Shown one piece after another: positions 25,601 through 38,200 of a stretch of 64,000 bases of DNA. This DNA is from Sindora glabra (Eukaryota; Streptophyta; Magnoliopsida; Fabales; Fabaceae), in assembly GCA_020226215.1 (NCBI GenBank), contig CM035232.1, forward strand, positions 17,334,316-17,398,315, read 5' to 3'. The position numbers and the translations under genes were made by a program. A model generated the notes under the pieces. It was not told the DNA's origin. It searched no databases and worked only from the letters and a program-made list of their open reading frames with translations. Each line of letters starts with the position of its first letter. The stretch's first letter is position 1.

Positions 25601-26712
25601 AAAAAATGGTTTGTGCTATTAATTTTTTGAGTGCACTTATACAAATTTAACCTTTGAAACCCTGACTTTACAACTAAAATTAATGTCAAAATAAAAAATA
25701 AAAATAATATTTTTATTTCTAAATCTGATGATTAAACATTAATTTATAATCATTTTTTCTAGTGCACTAATACAAAATAATAACGGTCATCAATTATATT
25801 TGAAATTATTTTTCATATTTCATAATTTTAAAAAGATTTCATTTTTCATTTTAATTCATTCATCTAAATTGAAATGATAAAATATCTTTTAAAATGATTT
25901 TTGCACAAGAAATAGTTATAAAAATGGCTAATTATAAATAATTAATTTAAAAATAATTGTAATTTGATATTTTATAATTGATAATATTAATTAATTGTTG
26001 TTTTTGAATGGAAAATTTTTACTTATAATTTTTATCTTAGAAACAATTTTGATTACAAAGTTAATTTTAAATGATTAATTTTTATATAATCAAATAAGTT
26101 AAAAATAAAAAAAAATTTCTTCATTGAGGATGTGAAGAAAGATTTAATGGGAAAATTTTTTTACACAAATAGTATGATATTAATATTTAAATAAAGAGTT
26201 TAAAATATTTTGTACTGGTGACTTATTCAAACCACTCATATAGTTTGTATAAACCTCGCATATACAAACCATTCATGTGGTCTTTATATGCTCCTCACAT
26301 TTTTTATAAAAAAATAAAGGGGGACCTATATAGATGATATAGTTGTATGTATAAACTCATTCTATACAGATCACACATGGTCTGTGTAGAGCGGGGCTAT
26401 ATAGATGGCGAGTCATCTATATAGGTCCTCTCAAATTTCTTAAGTTAGAAAATTTGGGGAGACCTATATAGATGACACTATTGTCTGTATAGCCCTTATA
26501 CAGACCACATGTATAGGTTGGGACTTATATAGACAATCTTATCGTCTGTATAGCCTTAATCTATACAAACCACATATTTATATAGACAACTTTTATTATC
26601 TGTATAGGTGTTTTTAATTTTTTTTAAATCAAATTTCTAGAAGTCAATACAAATGACCAAGACTTTGTCATCTATATAGGTATTATTTATTTATCCCCAA
26701 ATTGTTATAGTG
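22674..26712. mobile_element. Non-autonomous, decayed CACTA (En/Spm) element
   Basis: The left end reads CACTAGAATAGG (22674) and the right end, on the minus strand, CACTATAACAATTTGGGG (ending at 26712). Near both ends a short unit recurs in both orientations: gtcatctatatagg/cctatatagatgac and gtctgtatag variants, at 22700-22830 and densely at 26230-26690. Such subterminal repeats are where CACTA transposases bind. The 3.3-kb interior is very AT-rich and has no ORF. The 3-bp target duplication is not conserved (agg against tga). Confidence 0.65.
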
Positions 26713-26782
26713 TGAGGTGGACTCATTCTTTGGATAATAATTAAAACTAAATCAAATATTTTATAATGAGAAAATACTCTTA

Positions 26783-27570
26783 GGTGATATTTAGTTCATG
26801 GAATCATATATTCCAAATAATCTTAATATTTTTGAAAATATGATTCCTAAGAATTTAATTTTTTAGAAATGTGAAATTACTATATTTGACTCATTTAGAA
26901 ATATTCTTAAAAAATGTTACGATATTGTATTTTAATTATTTTTTATATTTCAAGATATTATTATTCACCAACAATATCAAAAAATTAGATAGTTAACTAT
27001 GACGACTAGTAGTGAGAGGTGATCAACAATGGTAAATAATAGTGGGTAATAACCGACATTGATCTTTAATAGTGGGTGGTGGCTATTAAAGGTCATTGGC
27101 AATGGATGATACCAATGGCAATTACCTATTACGGGTAGTGGGTAATGGCTAGCAAAGGTTATTAATGATGAATAGTAATGAAAATGATCTTCCATAGTCG
27201 ATGGTGAATGGTGGCTAATAATAGTCATCAATGATAAATGATAATTGACAGAAGTTATGCACCAACAATAGGTGATTGAGAGTAATGGTCAATAACGGTG
27301 AGTGATAAGATGTTAATAGAGATAAAGTTTTAATGAGAGGATGAACAAAATAGGCTATTTATATTATTAAAATATTTTCATATTATTGGATTGTAAGATA
27401 CTCACTTTTTCTATAGAAATATTTTGAAAGAAATTTGGGTTAAAAATATTTTTGAAAATATTTATATCTTTGAAAATATTTTTAAAAAATTAAATCAAAT
27501 ATAAAAATCATAAATTCCTGTGAAATATTCTTCAAAAATATGAAACATATTCTATGAATTAAATGCAAGC
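26783..27570. mobile_element. Harbinger/Tourist-like MITE candidate
   Basis: The left end GGTGATATTTAGTTCATGGA faces the right end, which on the minus strand reads GCTTGCATTTAATTCATAGA. TTA flanks both sides (26780-26782 and 27571-27573), the usual PIF/Harbinger target. Further inverted blocks of aatatttttgaaaat lie inside. The ends are only about 70% alike. Confidence 0.5.
27010..27310. repeat. Degenerate minisatellite (GGTGGGTAATGG-like units)
   Basis: Irregular units built on ggtgg(g)taatgg, gatcaacaatgg and tagtgggtaat follow one another, giving a G/A-rich strand unlike the surroundings. It lies wholly inside the Tourist-like element. Confidence 0.5.
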
Positions 27571-27573
27571 TTA

Positions 27574-28879
27574 TAATAATATCCAAAAGAAAATAATTAA
27601 TGTAATCGGTCACTATACATTCTTTGTTACCCTTAGAAAAAAAAAAGAATATATTTCAAGCTTTGATATCATTATCTAACTAGTTTATCTCTCGTGCATA
27701 TGCATGGTTATATATTATTTTGCTGCAACTGATATAAGAAAAATGTATATATAATGGAAAAAAGGGAGTAGTTCAAAATGCGTTTGAATCAAGCCTACCA
27801 TGTTTACTTTACTGTCATATATACAATGATTCAAGATATGACCAATAATTTAAACCATTGATTTTCTTTATCAAACAGGTTGCTAAGAAGTTGAAGTGGA
27901 TGCTTTTGTCACTGATCCTTTGAAATATTCAAGTAATTTTTCAATTTGCAAAAGCAATACAAGCTTCAGTTAAACAAAAAAACAAAAAGATAATACAATT
28001 TGTTCTCAATTGATTTGATAGTTGTAAAATTCAATATTTTAAAAATAAAGGATATTTCAGAGGCGTTATCAAATAAAATGGATTCTTTTTTTAAGAATAG
28101 AAGGGGAAGGGGATAGTTTTTAAGTCAATTTTATTCATAAGGAGTTGAGTGCCATTTATGTTGCTCCAATTTGTATGCTTCCTACACTGTAATGAAGCAA
28201 TAGAAGGAAAAGAAATCTAAAGATTTAATTTATTTTTCATGCCTTCGCGCAAGCTTGCGATTTAAAGAATTGCCGAGTTTTAAAAGTATAACTAACGATT
28301 TAAAGCATTAAACTTTTATTCATACATTTTTCTCAAAATAAATACAACATATCTTTCTACACTTAAATTTATCACATACTTCCAGTGAATTACATACTGT
28401 TTAACAAATGTCAATATTGTGATTGACTAAATTACAATAAACCATTTTCATTTAAAACTACTGATATATTAGATAATTGCAAATAAAATCCTGAGTAGCA
28501 CCATTTTCACCACATGGCTAGAGATGAAAAAAAAAATTAAAGAATCAGAACATAATTTGTAATAGTTGTATCATAATAGAACTCAACAAAAGAAATAGAA
28601 ACAGTTATCTAAAATCCTACTTACCGAAATTGAATGTCCAAATACACTGTTTCAAAGTACAATCTATTAGAATAATGGAACAAAGATCTACTATATTGTC
28701 CAAATTTCCAATAGTTTTATCATGATCATGATATAATTTAAAGCACGTGCTAGAAATTTGCCAAAAAAATGGAATAAAGATCTGGTAAATTGTCCAAATA
28801 GTTAAAAGCAGTATCATGTTAATAAATATGTAAGTATTAGAATAAAAAAACATAAGTTTCAACTGCTCAACAATATCAA
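27574..28879. other. Intergenic AT-rich DNA, nothing recognised
   Basis: No exon-like stretch, RNA gene or terminal repeat was identified. The open stretch at 28617-28862 (minus) is hydrophobic and AT-driven. Confidence 0.5.
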
Positions 28880-28887
28880 CTAGTGAG

Positions 28888-29415
28888 TAGGGGTGATCAT
28901 TAGTCAGTTAATGGTGGTTAAGACTATTTTTTAACTCGATCGTTCTTAACCGAAATATATTTTTTTTCAACCAACCAAACTCGATTGTATAACCTTAATC
29001 GAATTTAACCGAAAAGTTCAGTTTTGATCAGTTTAAAATTTGCAAAAAAAAAAATTTAAAATACCTGAATAAATTGATTTAAAAATTAAAATTAGTTTAC
29101 AAACACACGTTAATACCATAATTCTATTAATATAAATATAATAAGAAGTAATCAAGTATTAAATTATAAAAATAATTAATAAAATTTTAAATATGAATTT
29201 TTAAATAAAAAAAATTAATATAAATTTTGATTAATATCGGTTAAGTTCAATTAATTGCAATTAAGAATTTTCACCTGTAATTAACCAACCATTCAAAATT
29301 TACAAATTTTTTCTTCCATTTTTAATCAATAGTGATATATTAATCGCTCTTAACCACCCAACTTTAGGTTTGATCGGTCAGTTAAGAGTGGGTTAGAAAT
29401 TTTTTATCACCCCTA
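28888..29415. mobile_element. hAT-type MITE, 528 bp
   Basis: The perfect 8-bp duplication CTAGTGAG is at 28880-28887 and 29416-29423. The ends are TAGGGGTGAT and ATCACCCCTA, a perfect 10-bp inverted repeat. Subterminal blocks such as gtcagttaa with gttaagac (left) and ggtcagttaagag (right) add the usual repetitive hAT ends. There is no coding capacity. The intact duplication implies a fairly recent insertion. Confidence 0.9.
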
Positions 29416-29423
29416 CTAGTGAG

Positions 29424-29762
29424 AATAAGAATGTTGACACAAGGGTCAACTAGTCCAAGATCAATAGGACACTTGTAAATTCAAAAACAAATGTTTCGAC
29501 CCATTTAAATAGGCATACACAACACCAAACCATAAACCTAAATGAAAGAGTAGTTCTAGAAGTTAACAAAAATGAAAATCGTATAAAATTTTAGAAAGTT
29601 GAGTGTTATGACATAGCCTATTGGTTTCTTTCAATTCCATCTGGAATTCAGTTATAAAGGCCACAAGAAAATCAGTACAAATTATTTGCCAAATTTAGTT
29701 ATAAAGCTAGCAGTCCACACAGGCTAACATACAAATTAGCTGGGCCAACCCACATTAATTTT
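29424..29762. other. Short intergenic spacer between the hAT MITE and the MULE
   Basis: AT-rich; no gene or repeat was recognised. Confidence 0.5.
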
Positions 29763-29771
29763 TTTAATTTT

Positions 29772-29854
29772 CGATAAATTGCATTCTGGTAGCACTCTAT
29801 AGACTTATTTTCAAAGAGGTGCTAGCGCTAAACTTCCTTTCAAAAATGTGCTAG
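29772..29854 (+). repeat. Left terminal inverted repeat of the MULE
   Basis: It pairs with 41600-41682 in inverse orientation without gaps. It starts CGATAAATTGCATTCTGG directly after the candidate duplication tttaatttt. Confidence 0.5.
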
Positions 29855-30077
29855 TTTTATGAATTATAACTTTTATATTTCCAAAATATCCTTTTTTAAT
29901 TAGGCGCCATTCTGACCTATTTCATGCGAGACATTCATACTTTCGTCATGCATTGTTATCACAAATTGTTGGAATTGAAGTCATTTTTTATCGCCTTCAT
30001 TTTTTTTATTGCCTCTGATTGGTCTGCTTTTTTTATTGTAATCGCCTCTGTTGGTCATTTTTATTTTTTGAATCATA

Positions 30078-32650
30078 TTGTTACCAGGTATTTGTAAATT
30101 TGCTTTGTTAATGGAACAATGCATGTTGCTCGTATCTAAGTGTAGGGTTAAAATTGTGGCATTAAAGATTAATACTGGAATAGAATATGATGATTTAGTT
30201 CAAATGATGTGTGTGAATTTTAAAGATCTGTTTCCTGGTGATTTTTTCCTGTTATATTCTCTCCCTGGCCATTTTATTTGTTTACTGAGGAATAGGTCAA
30301 AACTAGATAATATGATTGACTTAGTTAGAGTTCTAGACTTGAAATATTTGAATATGAGTGTTAATGTATCATATTCGCTTTGTGATGGTGTTTCTATTTT
30401 TGAGAGATAGGTTACTATTTTTGATGTTATTGAGTGTGATGTTGTTTTGGTTCCAAGTTTGTGTTCTTCAAACACTGAGAAGGTTTTATTGTCCGATTCA
30501 TGGTCAAGTGGAGTAAGTCACATTAGGTAGAGGTTCCTTGGTGGTGTTGTTAAGTTTAGAAATGCATTGTGTAAGTATTCGATTGAGAGAGGTTTTTCAT
30601 TTGATTATGTTAGGAATACAAAAACAAAAATAGCAATTGTATACTTAAAGAAGCATTCGAAAGGTTGTGAGTGGGCTATTATGGCTTCATTGTCCAAAGT
30701 GAATGGGTGTTTCTATATTAAGAAATTAGTGAATTATCACACTTATGGTCTTATGTTAAATAGTTCAACTTCAAATAGGATGGATTCCAAATTGATTTCT
30801 GAATTGGTGGTGGATTAAGTTAAGGGATCCCCATCATTGATAACCAGTGAAGTTGTAAATCATTTTCAAAACAATTATGGATTGGCAATTTCTTATTGCA
30901 AGGCATGGCGTGCAATGGAGAAAGTAAGGGATATAGTATTTGATGATTTTGATGACTCATTCAAACAAATCAGTTAGTATGTATGTGTTATGAAGGAAGT
31001 GAATCCCGGTAGCTACATTGTGATGGACGTGAATGACAGTAATAGGAGATTCAAAAGGATGTTTGTTGCATTTCGTGCTTGCATTGAAAGATTCATGTTC
31101 TGCAGACCACTTTTGTTTATTGATGGGACTTTTTTGAAGTTCAGGTTTAAGGGGATTATCTTATCAGTTACGAGCAAGGATGGCAATCAAGGGGAGTAGT
31201 TTTTGAGTCAGGAACGATGCTTTTTGGGTCCTTTAGTTAGTGTTACTATTTTGCAGGTCAAATAGTAACATGGCATCCTTTTATTTTTTTTGTCAGGAAA
31301 CAGTAACATGGAAGGTCTTTTATTTTTTACCTTTTTTTTTGTTAGTATTTTCATGTAAAATATGCCCTTATTTAGATGTTTTATTATGAGTTTTATCGAT
31401 ATTACTGTTTGAAAAGAAAATAGTAACATCAATAAATTTGATAGATTTGTAGTTTGTATAAGTTATATTAATAGTTGGATATATTGATTTGGCTGTTGGA
31501 TTGATATTACTGTTAGGAGAAGAAATAGTAACATGAAAGCAGTGTGGTTATCTTTATTTTAATGGCTTATATTTCTGTTTGGTGTAATTATTGCATTTCA
31601 AGGTTGTTTCCTCTAGCTTTTGCTGTGATTGATTCTGAAAATCAAGAAAACTGATTTTGGTTCCTTTCATAGTTGTCCACTGTACTTGATGTAGACCGAA
31701 GTGTGACTTTTATTTCCAATCGTAATTTAAGATTGCTCAAAGTAATGCTAAAGGTTTTTCCAATAGCACCTCATTTTTTTTGTTTTCATCATTTAAAACA
31801 AAATTTAAGGGACAGATCCAATAATGTTACATTTTCAAATTCCTTCAGGGAGCATATAGTTCACTTATTTAGATTATGTGCATATTCCCCAACAATAGGT
31901 TCATTCATTAAGAACATGGTAGTTTTCAAATGGGAAGGAGGTCGAAATGCTGAGAATTTCTCATAGGGCTTACACTAAAGTGTTAGTCGAATGCTTTTAG
32001 CCATAGTTATCATTATGGTAAGATGACATCAAATGCAATTAAATCTTATAATTCATGGATTTGTAATGTGAGAAAATTATCAATCATAAATATAGTTGAT
32101 AATATTCGTTCGAAGTTGATGGAGTGATTTGCTAAATGAAGGTCATAATCACTATATTGGAATGGTGTTATTTGTCCAATATAGTTATCGAGATTAGAAT
32201 TACACTCAAGGAAGTACAGAGGTTAGATGGTTAGGAAGTCATCACAAACTATTTTTGAGGTGTTAATAAATCTAACTATGTGTGTGGATATTTTCCAATG
32301 CAGTTGCACTTGTAACTAATGGCAATTGGATGGCTTTCCTTATGTGTATACAATTGTTGCTATAAAAAGATATGGGATTTTCTTTGAATGAGGTTGTTAA
32401 GAATTATTTCCATGTTAGCATGTATAGGAAGATTTATGAACATGTGATACATCCCGTTCTTACAATGTTGAGGTAGGAGGTTGCTATAGGTGATGAAGCA
32501 ACTATCTTACCTTCAATTTCAAAAACACAAGTAGGCAGACCTAAGAAGATGAGGATTAGGTCAAAGGATGAGTGTGTTAAGAAGATTAAGTGCGGAGGAT
32601 ATAGCAAACTAGGACATCACAATAAGAAAAGTTATAAGGAGTTAGCTTGA
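30078..32650 (+). pseudogene. mudrA: mudrA-type MULE transposase pseudogene
   Basis: One frame runs 30078-31195 with in-frame stops at 30408, 30528, 30816 and 30975. It covers an N-terminal ubiquitin-like region (YDDLVQMM...), a MuDR-type DNA-binding region (about 30530-30760) and the start of the MULE domain with the first catalytic Asp (FIDGTFLK, codon 31122). A 407-bp GT-AG intron (31196-31602) joins ...GNQGE to LFPLAFAVIDSEN in frame. Then come a TGA at 31652, the second-Asp motif changed to FISNRN (AAT at 31718), the CFHHLKQNL Cys/His motif, and the catalytic Glu motif changed to SNAIKSYNSW (AAA at 32041). A SWIM-like finger (CSCTC, then FPYVY) and a CCHC knuckle (CGGYSKLGH) have lost key residues. 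A frameshift lies near 31970-32020. It cannot be active. Confidence 0.9.
31196..31602 (+). other. Probable intron of mudrA, filled with dyad motifs
   Basis: The GTAGTT donor and TTTCAAG acceptor restore the MULE reading frame exactly. The intron holds dyads near 31240-31270 (GTTACTATTT, loop, AAATAGTAAC), 31400-31430 and 31505-31532, plus half-sites near 31305. A transposon-style insertion with a tcaagg duplication is a weaker alternative because it leaves a frameshift. Confidence 0.6.
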
Positions 32651-32749
32651 ATGGAGTTTATTTTTATGGTACAATTGCATTTGTTATGATTTTTTTCTTT
32701 TTTTGTGTAAAAAGGAATAGCATTGTGATTTAAATACATTAATCTAAGT

Positions 32750-33830
32750 GATTGTTAGTTAATATTAGTACTTGACATGATCTTGTTTGGTTAAAAACTA
32801 AAAACTACATAATTACTTGGATGTTACTATTTTGATCGAAAATAGTAACATTAAGGTAGACGCTCATAAACATAGGGTAAATGGATTTTGAATGTTGAAA
32901 GTAAAACATGCTGTGTATTTATTAGTTTTAGTATTAACATTAATAAAAAAAATAACAAATTAGTTGCATGTTACTATTTTGATTGGAAACAGTAACATCA
33001 ATAAAACTTGAAATTATTTGATTTCTGAATGTTAAAGAAAGCTGAAAACTAGTACTCTTTGGTTAATATTATTACTTAACATGTTCCTATTTGGTTGAAA
33101 ATTAAAAACTACACAATTACTTGAATGTTATTATTTTCATCAAAAATAGTAATACTAATGTAGAAGCTCATAAACATATGGTAAATAAATTCTGAATATT
33201 AAAAGTAGAACGGTGTTGTGTTTTTATTAGTTTTAGTAGTAGTATCAATGAAAAAATAACAAATTAGTTGCATGTTACTAGTTTAATTCCAACGGTATTT
33301 TGCATATGGCCATTTTATGTTATTAAATAACAAGGTAAGAGTTCTGAAGATAGGGTAAATAAATTCTAAATGTTAAAGTAGACTATAAAGAAGAATATGT
33401 TTCATTTTTATTAGTTTTAGTAGTAACATGAATGAAAAGTAATACACAATTGCATGTTACTATTTGATCGAAAACAGTAACATCAATGTAAAAGTTCATA
33501 AATCATAGGACAAATGAATTCTAAATGTTAACATAAACTAGAGATAAGAATATAGTGTACTTTTATTAACATTTACAATTGAATGTTATATATGATTGAA
33601 TGAAAAGTAATACACATTGCATGTTACTGTTTTGATTGAAGATAGTAGCATCAATGTAAAAGTTCATAAATCACAGAATAAATGAATTCTGAATGTTAAC
33701 ATAAACTGGAGATAAGAATATACTGTACTTTTATTAACATTTACAATTGAATGTTACATATAATTAAGTCTATGATTTTACATGAATTAAACATTACATA
33801 TATGCATAATATATTAACTTTAGCTAGAAG
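32750..33830. repeat. Tandem repeat array between the convergent MULE genes
   Basis: Two diverged units of about 305 bp (from about 32755 and 33060) share ttaatattantacttnaca, aaaaactaca, one dyad motif and gctcataaacata. A following run has a period of about 168 bp (gaatgaaaagtaatacaca..., acatttacaattgaatgtta... repeated at about 33427-33760). Each unit carries one dyad. Confidence 0.75.
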
Positions 33831-34066
33831 GATTGAAATTCATGAGGAATTTAATAACTAATATTGCTCTGTATTTCTTCACAGATTCCACTGAAAATTA
33901 TTCTTCAAACTCTTTATTGTTGAATATATCCTCTATTTATTTGCAGATAAAAATCTCGCAATCTTGCTTGAAATTGAAAATTAAAGGAATGAGTTAGTTT
34001 AGTACCTCCTGGTTATGGTACTTTTGGATTAGAAAAGAAATTGTTACTTATGATGAATGTTCCTAT

Positions 34067-35007
34067 TAAGGGTGGAAATTTAGAGTAATCCACTCAAAAA
34101 GGACCGAACCGACCAAAGAAATGGTAGACACGATCAGTTAAAGTTGCTTTATCGGATGAAGGCGGATAAAATAAGGAGAAGATAATATGCTTTTGGTTGG
34201 AATTAGTTTGTTATGTCTCTAACCGAAGAAGTCTAAAACCAACTGATTGGGAATAAAAAATGACTTCATTTTAAACTAACTCTTTAGTTTCATTTGCAGA
34301 CTTGCCCTATCTCCTTCATTTGCATAATCCCATAAGAATTAGGAAACTTGTAAGGAAAAAGGGTTGCAAATTCGAAACAGAATATTATGGTGAAGGAAGA
34401 AATCAAGTTTGGGTGAGTGAGGGCAATATTGAAGGTTTGAATTTTTAAATAAAGGATAGGAGTTGCAGAGTTGTTTCTGGCTTTCTACAAAGTGAAAGAA
34501 CAATAATGCACAACAATACACCAAAATTTTTCCTTCTCTATAACTTTGTTTTGCTCTAATATGATGATTTCTTTAATTTTAAATTCAATCTCTTTCTTTT
34601 ATCCTCAAAACAATCCTTCATTGTTGTTTGATTGTTGAGTTTCATTGTCGATTTGATCTTATTTTGCTTAGGAAGAGTTAAATGGCAAGACAAGATCAAT
34701 CTGCACCACCTATAAACCAAGGTAACTTTAATTAAAATGGTTGGTATCCCACTTTTATTTTTTTGTTTGACTCTTTCATCTGCTTTCATTAAATTTATTG
34801 GATTTAGGAGTTTTTGTAATTGTTCTCCGTTGCTTTTTTAAAAATGACCAAAGTCGAATGTACCCATTCATATCTGAAGTTATTGATTTATTTTGGTTTG
34901 ATTGATACATTCGATCGGAATTGGATGAGTTTTTTTAGATTCTAATTAGCCATGGTTGGTTGGATTTAGGCTTCTTAACCGACACTACTCGACCGATTCC
35001 CACCCTA
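34067..35007. mobile_element. Degenerate hAT-like element nested in the MULE, copy 2
   Basis: Same element as at 499-1441. The flanks are gttcctat (34059-34066) and gttcctgc (35008-35015). Confidence 0.5.
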
Positions 35008-35269
35008 GTTCCTGCTATGGTGACCTTTTGTATGATATAATTTCAAAAGAAGGTTCTATAGTGGCTGGTTCTACTCCCATATTCATTTTATTCTTTCGAA
35101 GGATTTCATTCTTTTTTTTCTCATAATAGTCCTTTTGTTGTTAAATATAGAAGGTAGATAAGGTGTCAAGTGAAAAAAGGAATGTATTATTGTTTGGTTT
35201 GTAAATAGTAATATTAAAATGAAAACCGAAAATGAATTCAAAAATCAAGCATCATTAAAAAGAAAATTG

Positions 35270-38200
35270 ATAAAAAAAAATATGTTACTGTTTTCACTTC
35301 TAAAACAATAACAGATTGTCTCTTGTTCTAAGATTTTATTGTTTGGTATAGAAATAGTAATATCAATCTAAATGCTAAAAGAAATAGATAAATGAAGTTT
35401 GATTAGCAATGAAATTACGATGAAACAATATGTTAGTGTTTTCACACGAAACAGTAACATTAAGCAAAAATAACATATCATAGTGTAGATCACAATTGAT
35501 ATATTTTCTCGAAGGAAAAAACATGTTACTATCTCCATACCAAAGATAATATGTTGTTTTCGTTAGACTAAGATATTACTATTTAGTCTGGAAACAGGAG
35601 TATCAATCAAAAAATAATATAGATAGATAAATCAATAATGGTTGGCAATGAAAGTTGAAGAAAACAATAAACAGTAACAACACTTGGTATTTTATCATAG
35701 TTTTAATATCACTCACTATCATTTTGGCATCACGAAAGTATAGATATGGAGCACCCTCTCTTCTCGGCCTCTATAAGTTGAAATGTGTCCACTTGCATTC
35801 CATGTTATTAAAGATGAACAATGTATAGTGATTAGGGTTGCTATAGTCATTGACACCCGTTGAGTTTACTAGGAGTAAAACAATTTCTGTAGCCATTGCT
35901 TCCTCCATCTTTGCATCAAATTTGTATTACTTGGCTTCCTGATATAACTAGACCTTGCTCACAATATAAGACTATCAATATAGTTTAAACACAAGTCAAT
36001 ATCAAAGTATTTTCTGTATTTTATATTTAGGGAATGGATTTAAGATCTTACACAACAGAAGCTATCGAATGTAAATATTTTATTTTTACTGTATGTGGAA
36101 GTTAACCTTAAAGTGTAAACATGGCTATCTATGATATGAAATTGAAGGATTAATTCTTATCAATTATTTGATTAAGAAGAAGTCAAACTCCAAACAGTAA
36201 CATTAATATTCCTAATTTTTAACAACACGAGTAATCACATGTTATTGTTTGGACTCTAAATAGTAATATCATATTTTTTAGCTTGAATAAACTCAATGCT
36301 ACCATGTTACTGTTTTGACTCAAAATAGTAACATAACTATAAAAAAGAATAAGATAAAATAGTAATGTTGTAAAAGTTCAAAGCATACATATATTGTTTA
36401 TTATTGCCTTATCTGCAAGTATGTCCATCAACTCTTTTAAAGTGATGAACATGTCCTACTGAGGGGATGTCCAGACAAAAGTCCTGCAAATGGTGATGTG
36501 GCATAAGAATGAGTTGAGGCAGCAAGCAATAATATTGAGCAAATGAAATAAATCAGCAAGAAAGTAGGATATAACTTACGATAGGTCTCCTACTTTTCTT
36601 ATTTGGACCATTTTATTCTTGACATCTTAGATCAGGTATTTTGCAGCTAGCCACTTTGTATTTTTTGTTACTTTTTAAGTTTATTTCTTTTTATGTAATT
36701 CTATTGTTATTTCATCATATATTATTATAGGAGCCTCCTTACTTTTCCCAGTGTCCTCCTTAGCAGTTATTTTTTGTTGTTGTGTTTGGTTTTGTTTTGT
36801 GGGCTCAAGTACATGTAGTCTTCTTCACATTTTATTTTTGTTATTTTTGCTTTAATCTTTATGATCATTGAGCTTTACTTTTTCTTAGCCTTGTTTTGTT
36901 CTTCAGCTTCTGTGGTTTCTACTTTTTTTTTCAACCACCTACACATTTATTTCTATTAGTTGTGCATTCAACTATTTATTTTGATTTTGCAATGTGTTGA
37001 TAACCACTTTAAAGTTTTCTATTTGTTTTTTTTTACAGTTGCTCTTAGAGTCGTGTGTTTTCATGTGTGAAGTTTGTGATTGTTTCTTTGTTTTGTTGTA
37101 ATTGTTGCTCTGACTTCTGAAGTTTCTTTGTGAGAGACTTCAATTCATCGATCAGTTCATTTATTCTAATGTTTGCAGTGAGAAGCTGGTCCCTCAACTA
37201 TTGTACTTTATTTTTGTGTTGTTGTGGGTACTCTTTGTAAGATAGTGCAATATTTGCAAACTAGTCTAGTTTTGTTGTTCATGGTTAAATTATGTACTGG
37301 GTCATTCTTACATCATTATTACTTTCTAATTCCTTCGATTGGAAGGGTATGATTTGTGTTTTTATTTTGTCATGGTACTCAATTAGTTGTAATTTTGTGT
37401 TAGGGTTATAAAGGAGTTGTATTTCTTCAATTGTTAACTCTAGTTCTCTGTTGATGACCTGAAACATAAGAGTGGTTACTCATTAGTGTAATTAATCGAT
37501 ATGTTTCTATTTTGGTAAGAAATAGTAACATGAAGATAAAAGACTAAGTGGCAACATAACAGTAACATAGGTAAAGGATTAATAATGAAACACAATAAAT
37601 AGACAAAATGAAGTTTGATTAAGAAAAAAAACTTCTAGAAAAAAGAGTGTTACTGTTTCCACCAGTAACATCAGATGAAATATTATTATTTTATGTGAAA
37701 ACAGTAATATGAAGTAAAGATTAGGAAAAAATTAACAAATCAAGCATGATTAATTATAAAAATTGATAAATAACAACATGTTAGTATTTTCAAAACAAAT
37801 AGTAACATGTTATTTTTTTCTAGTGACATGCTTCTGTTTGGTCTGAAACAGCAACACCAACCATAAAAGACAATAAATAGACAAAATTATGCATGATTAA
37901 CAATGGCAATCGGGACAAAACAATGTATTACTATTTAATGTCGAAACAATAACATCAAACAAAAACTGAATAATACGACAAATTAACCATGATTAACATA
38001 AAAAATAGATAAAAAAAAACATGTCACTATTCTCAAAACAAACAGTAACATATCTTCTTGTACTGACATGTTTTTGTTTTCAAAATAAATTGACTTTTTC
38101 CAAAGGTTACCTGAAGCTGGCAGATAAATTGATCTCTCAGTTGGTGTGTGAGGAGCTTCAGGTCCCATTTGAGGCATCTTGGCACTCTTTGAATATGATG

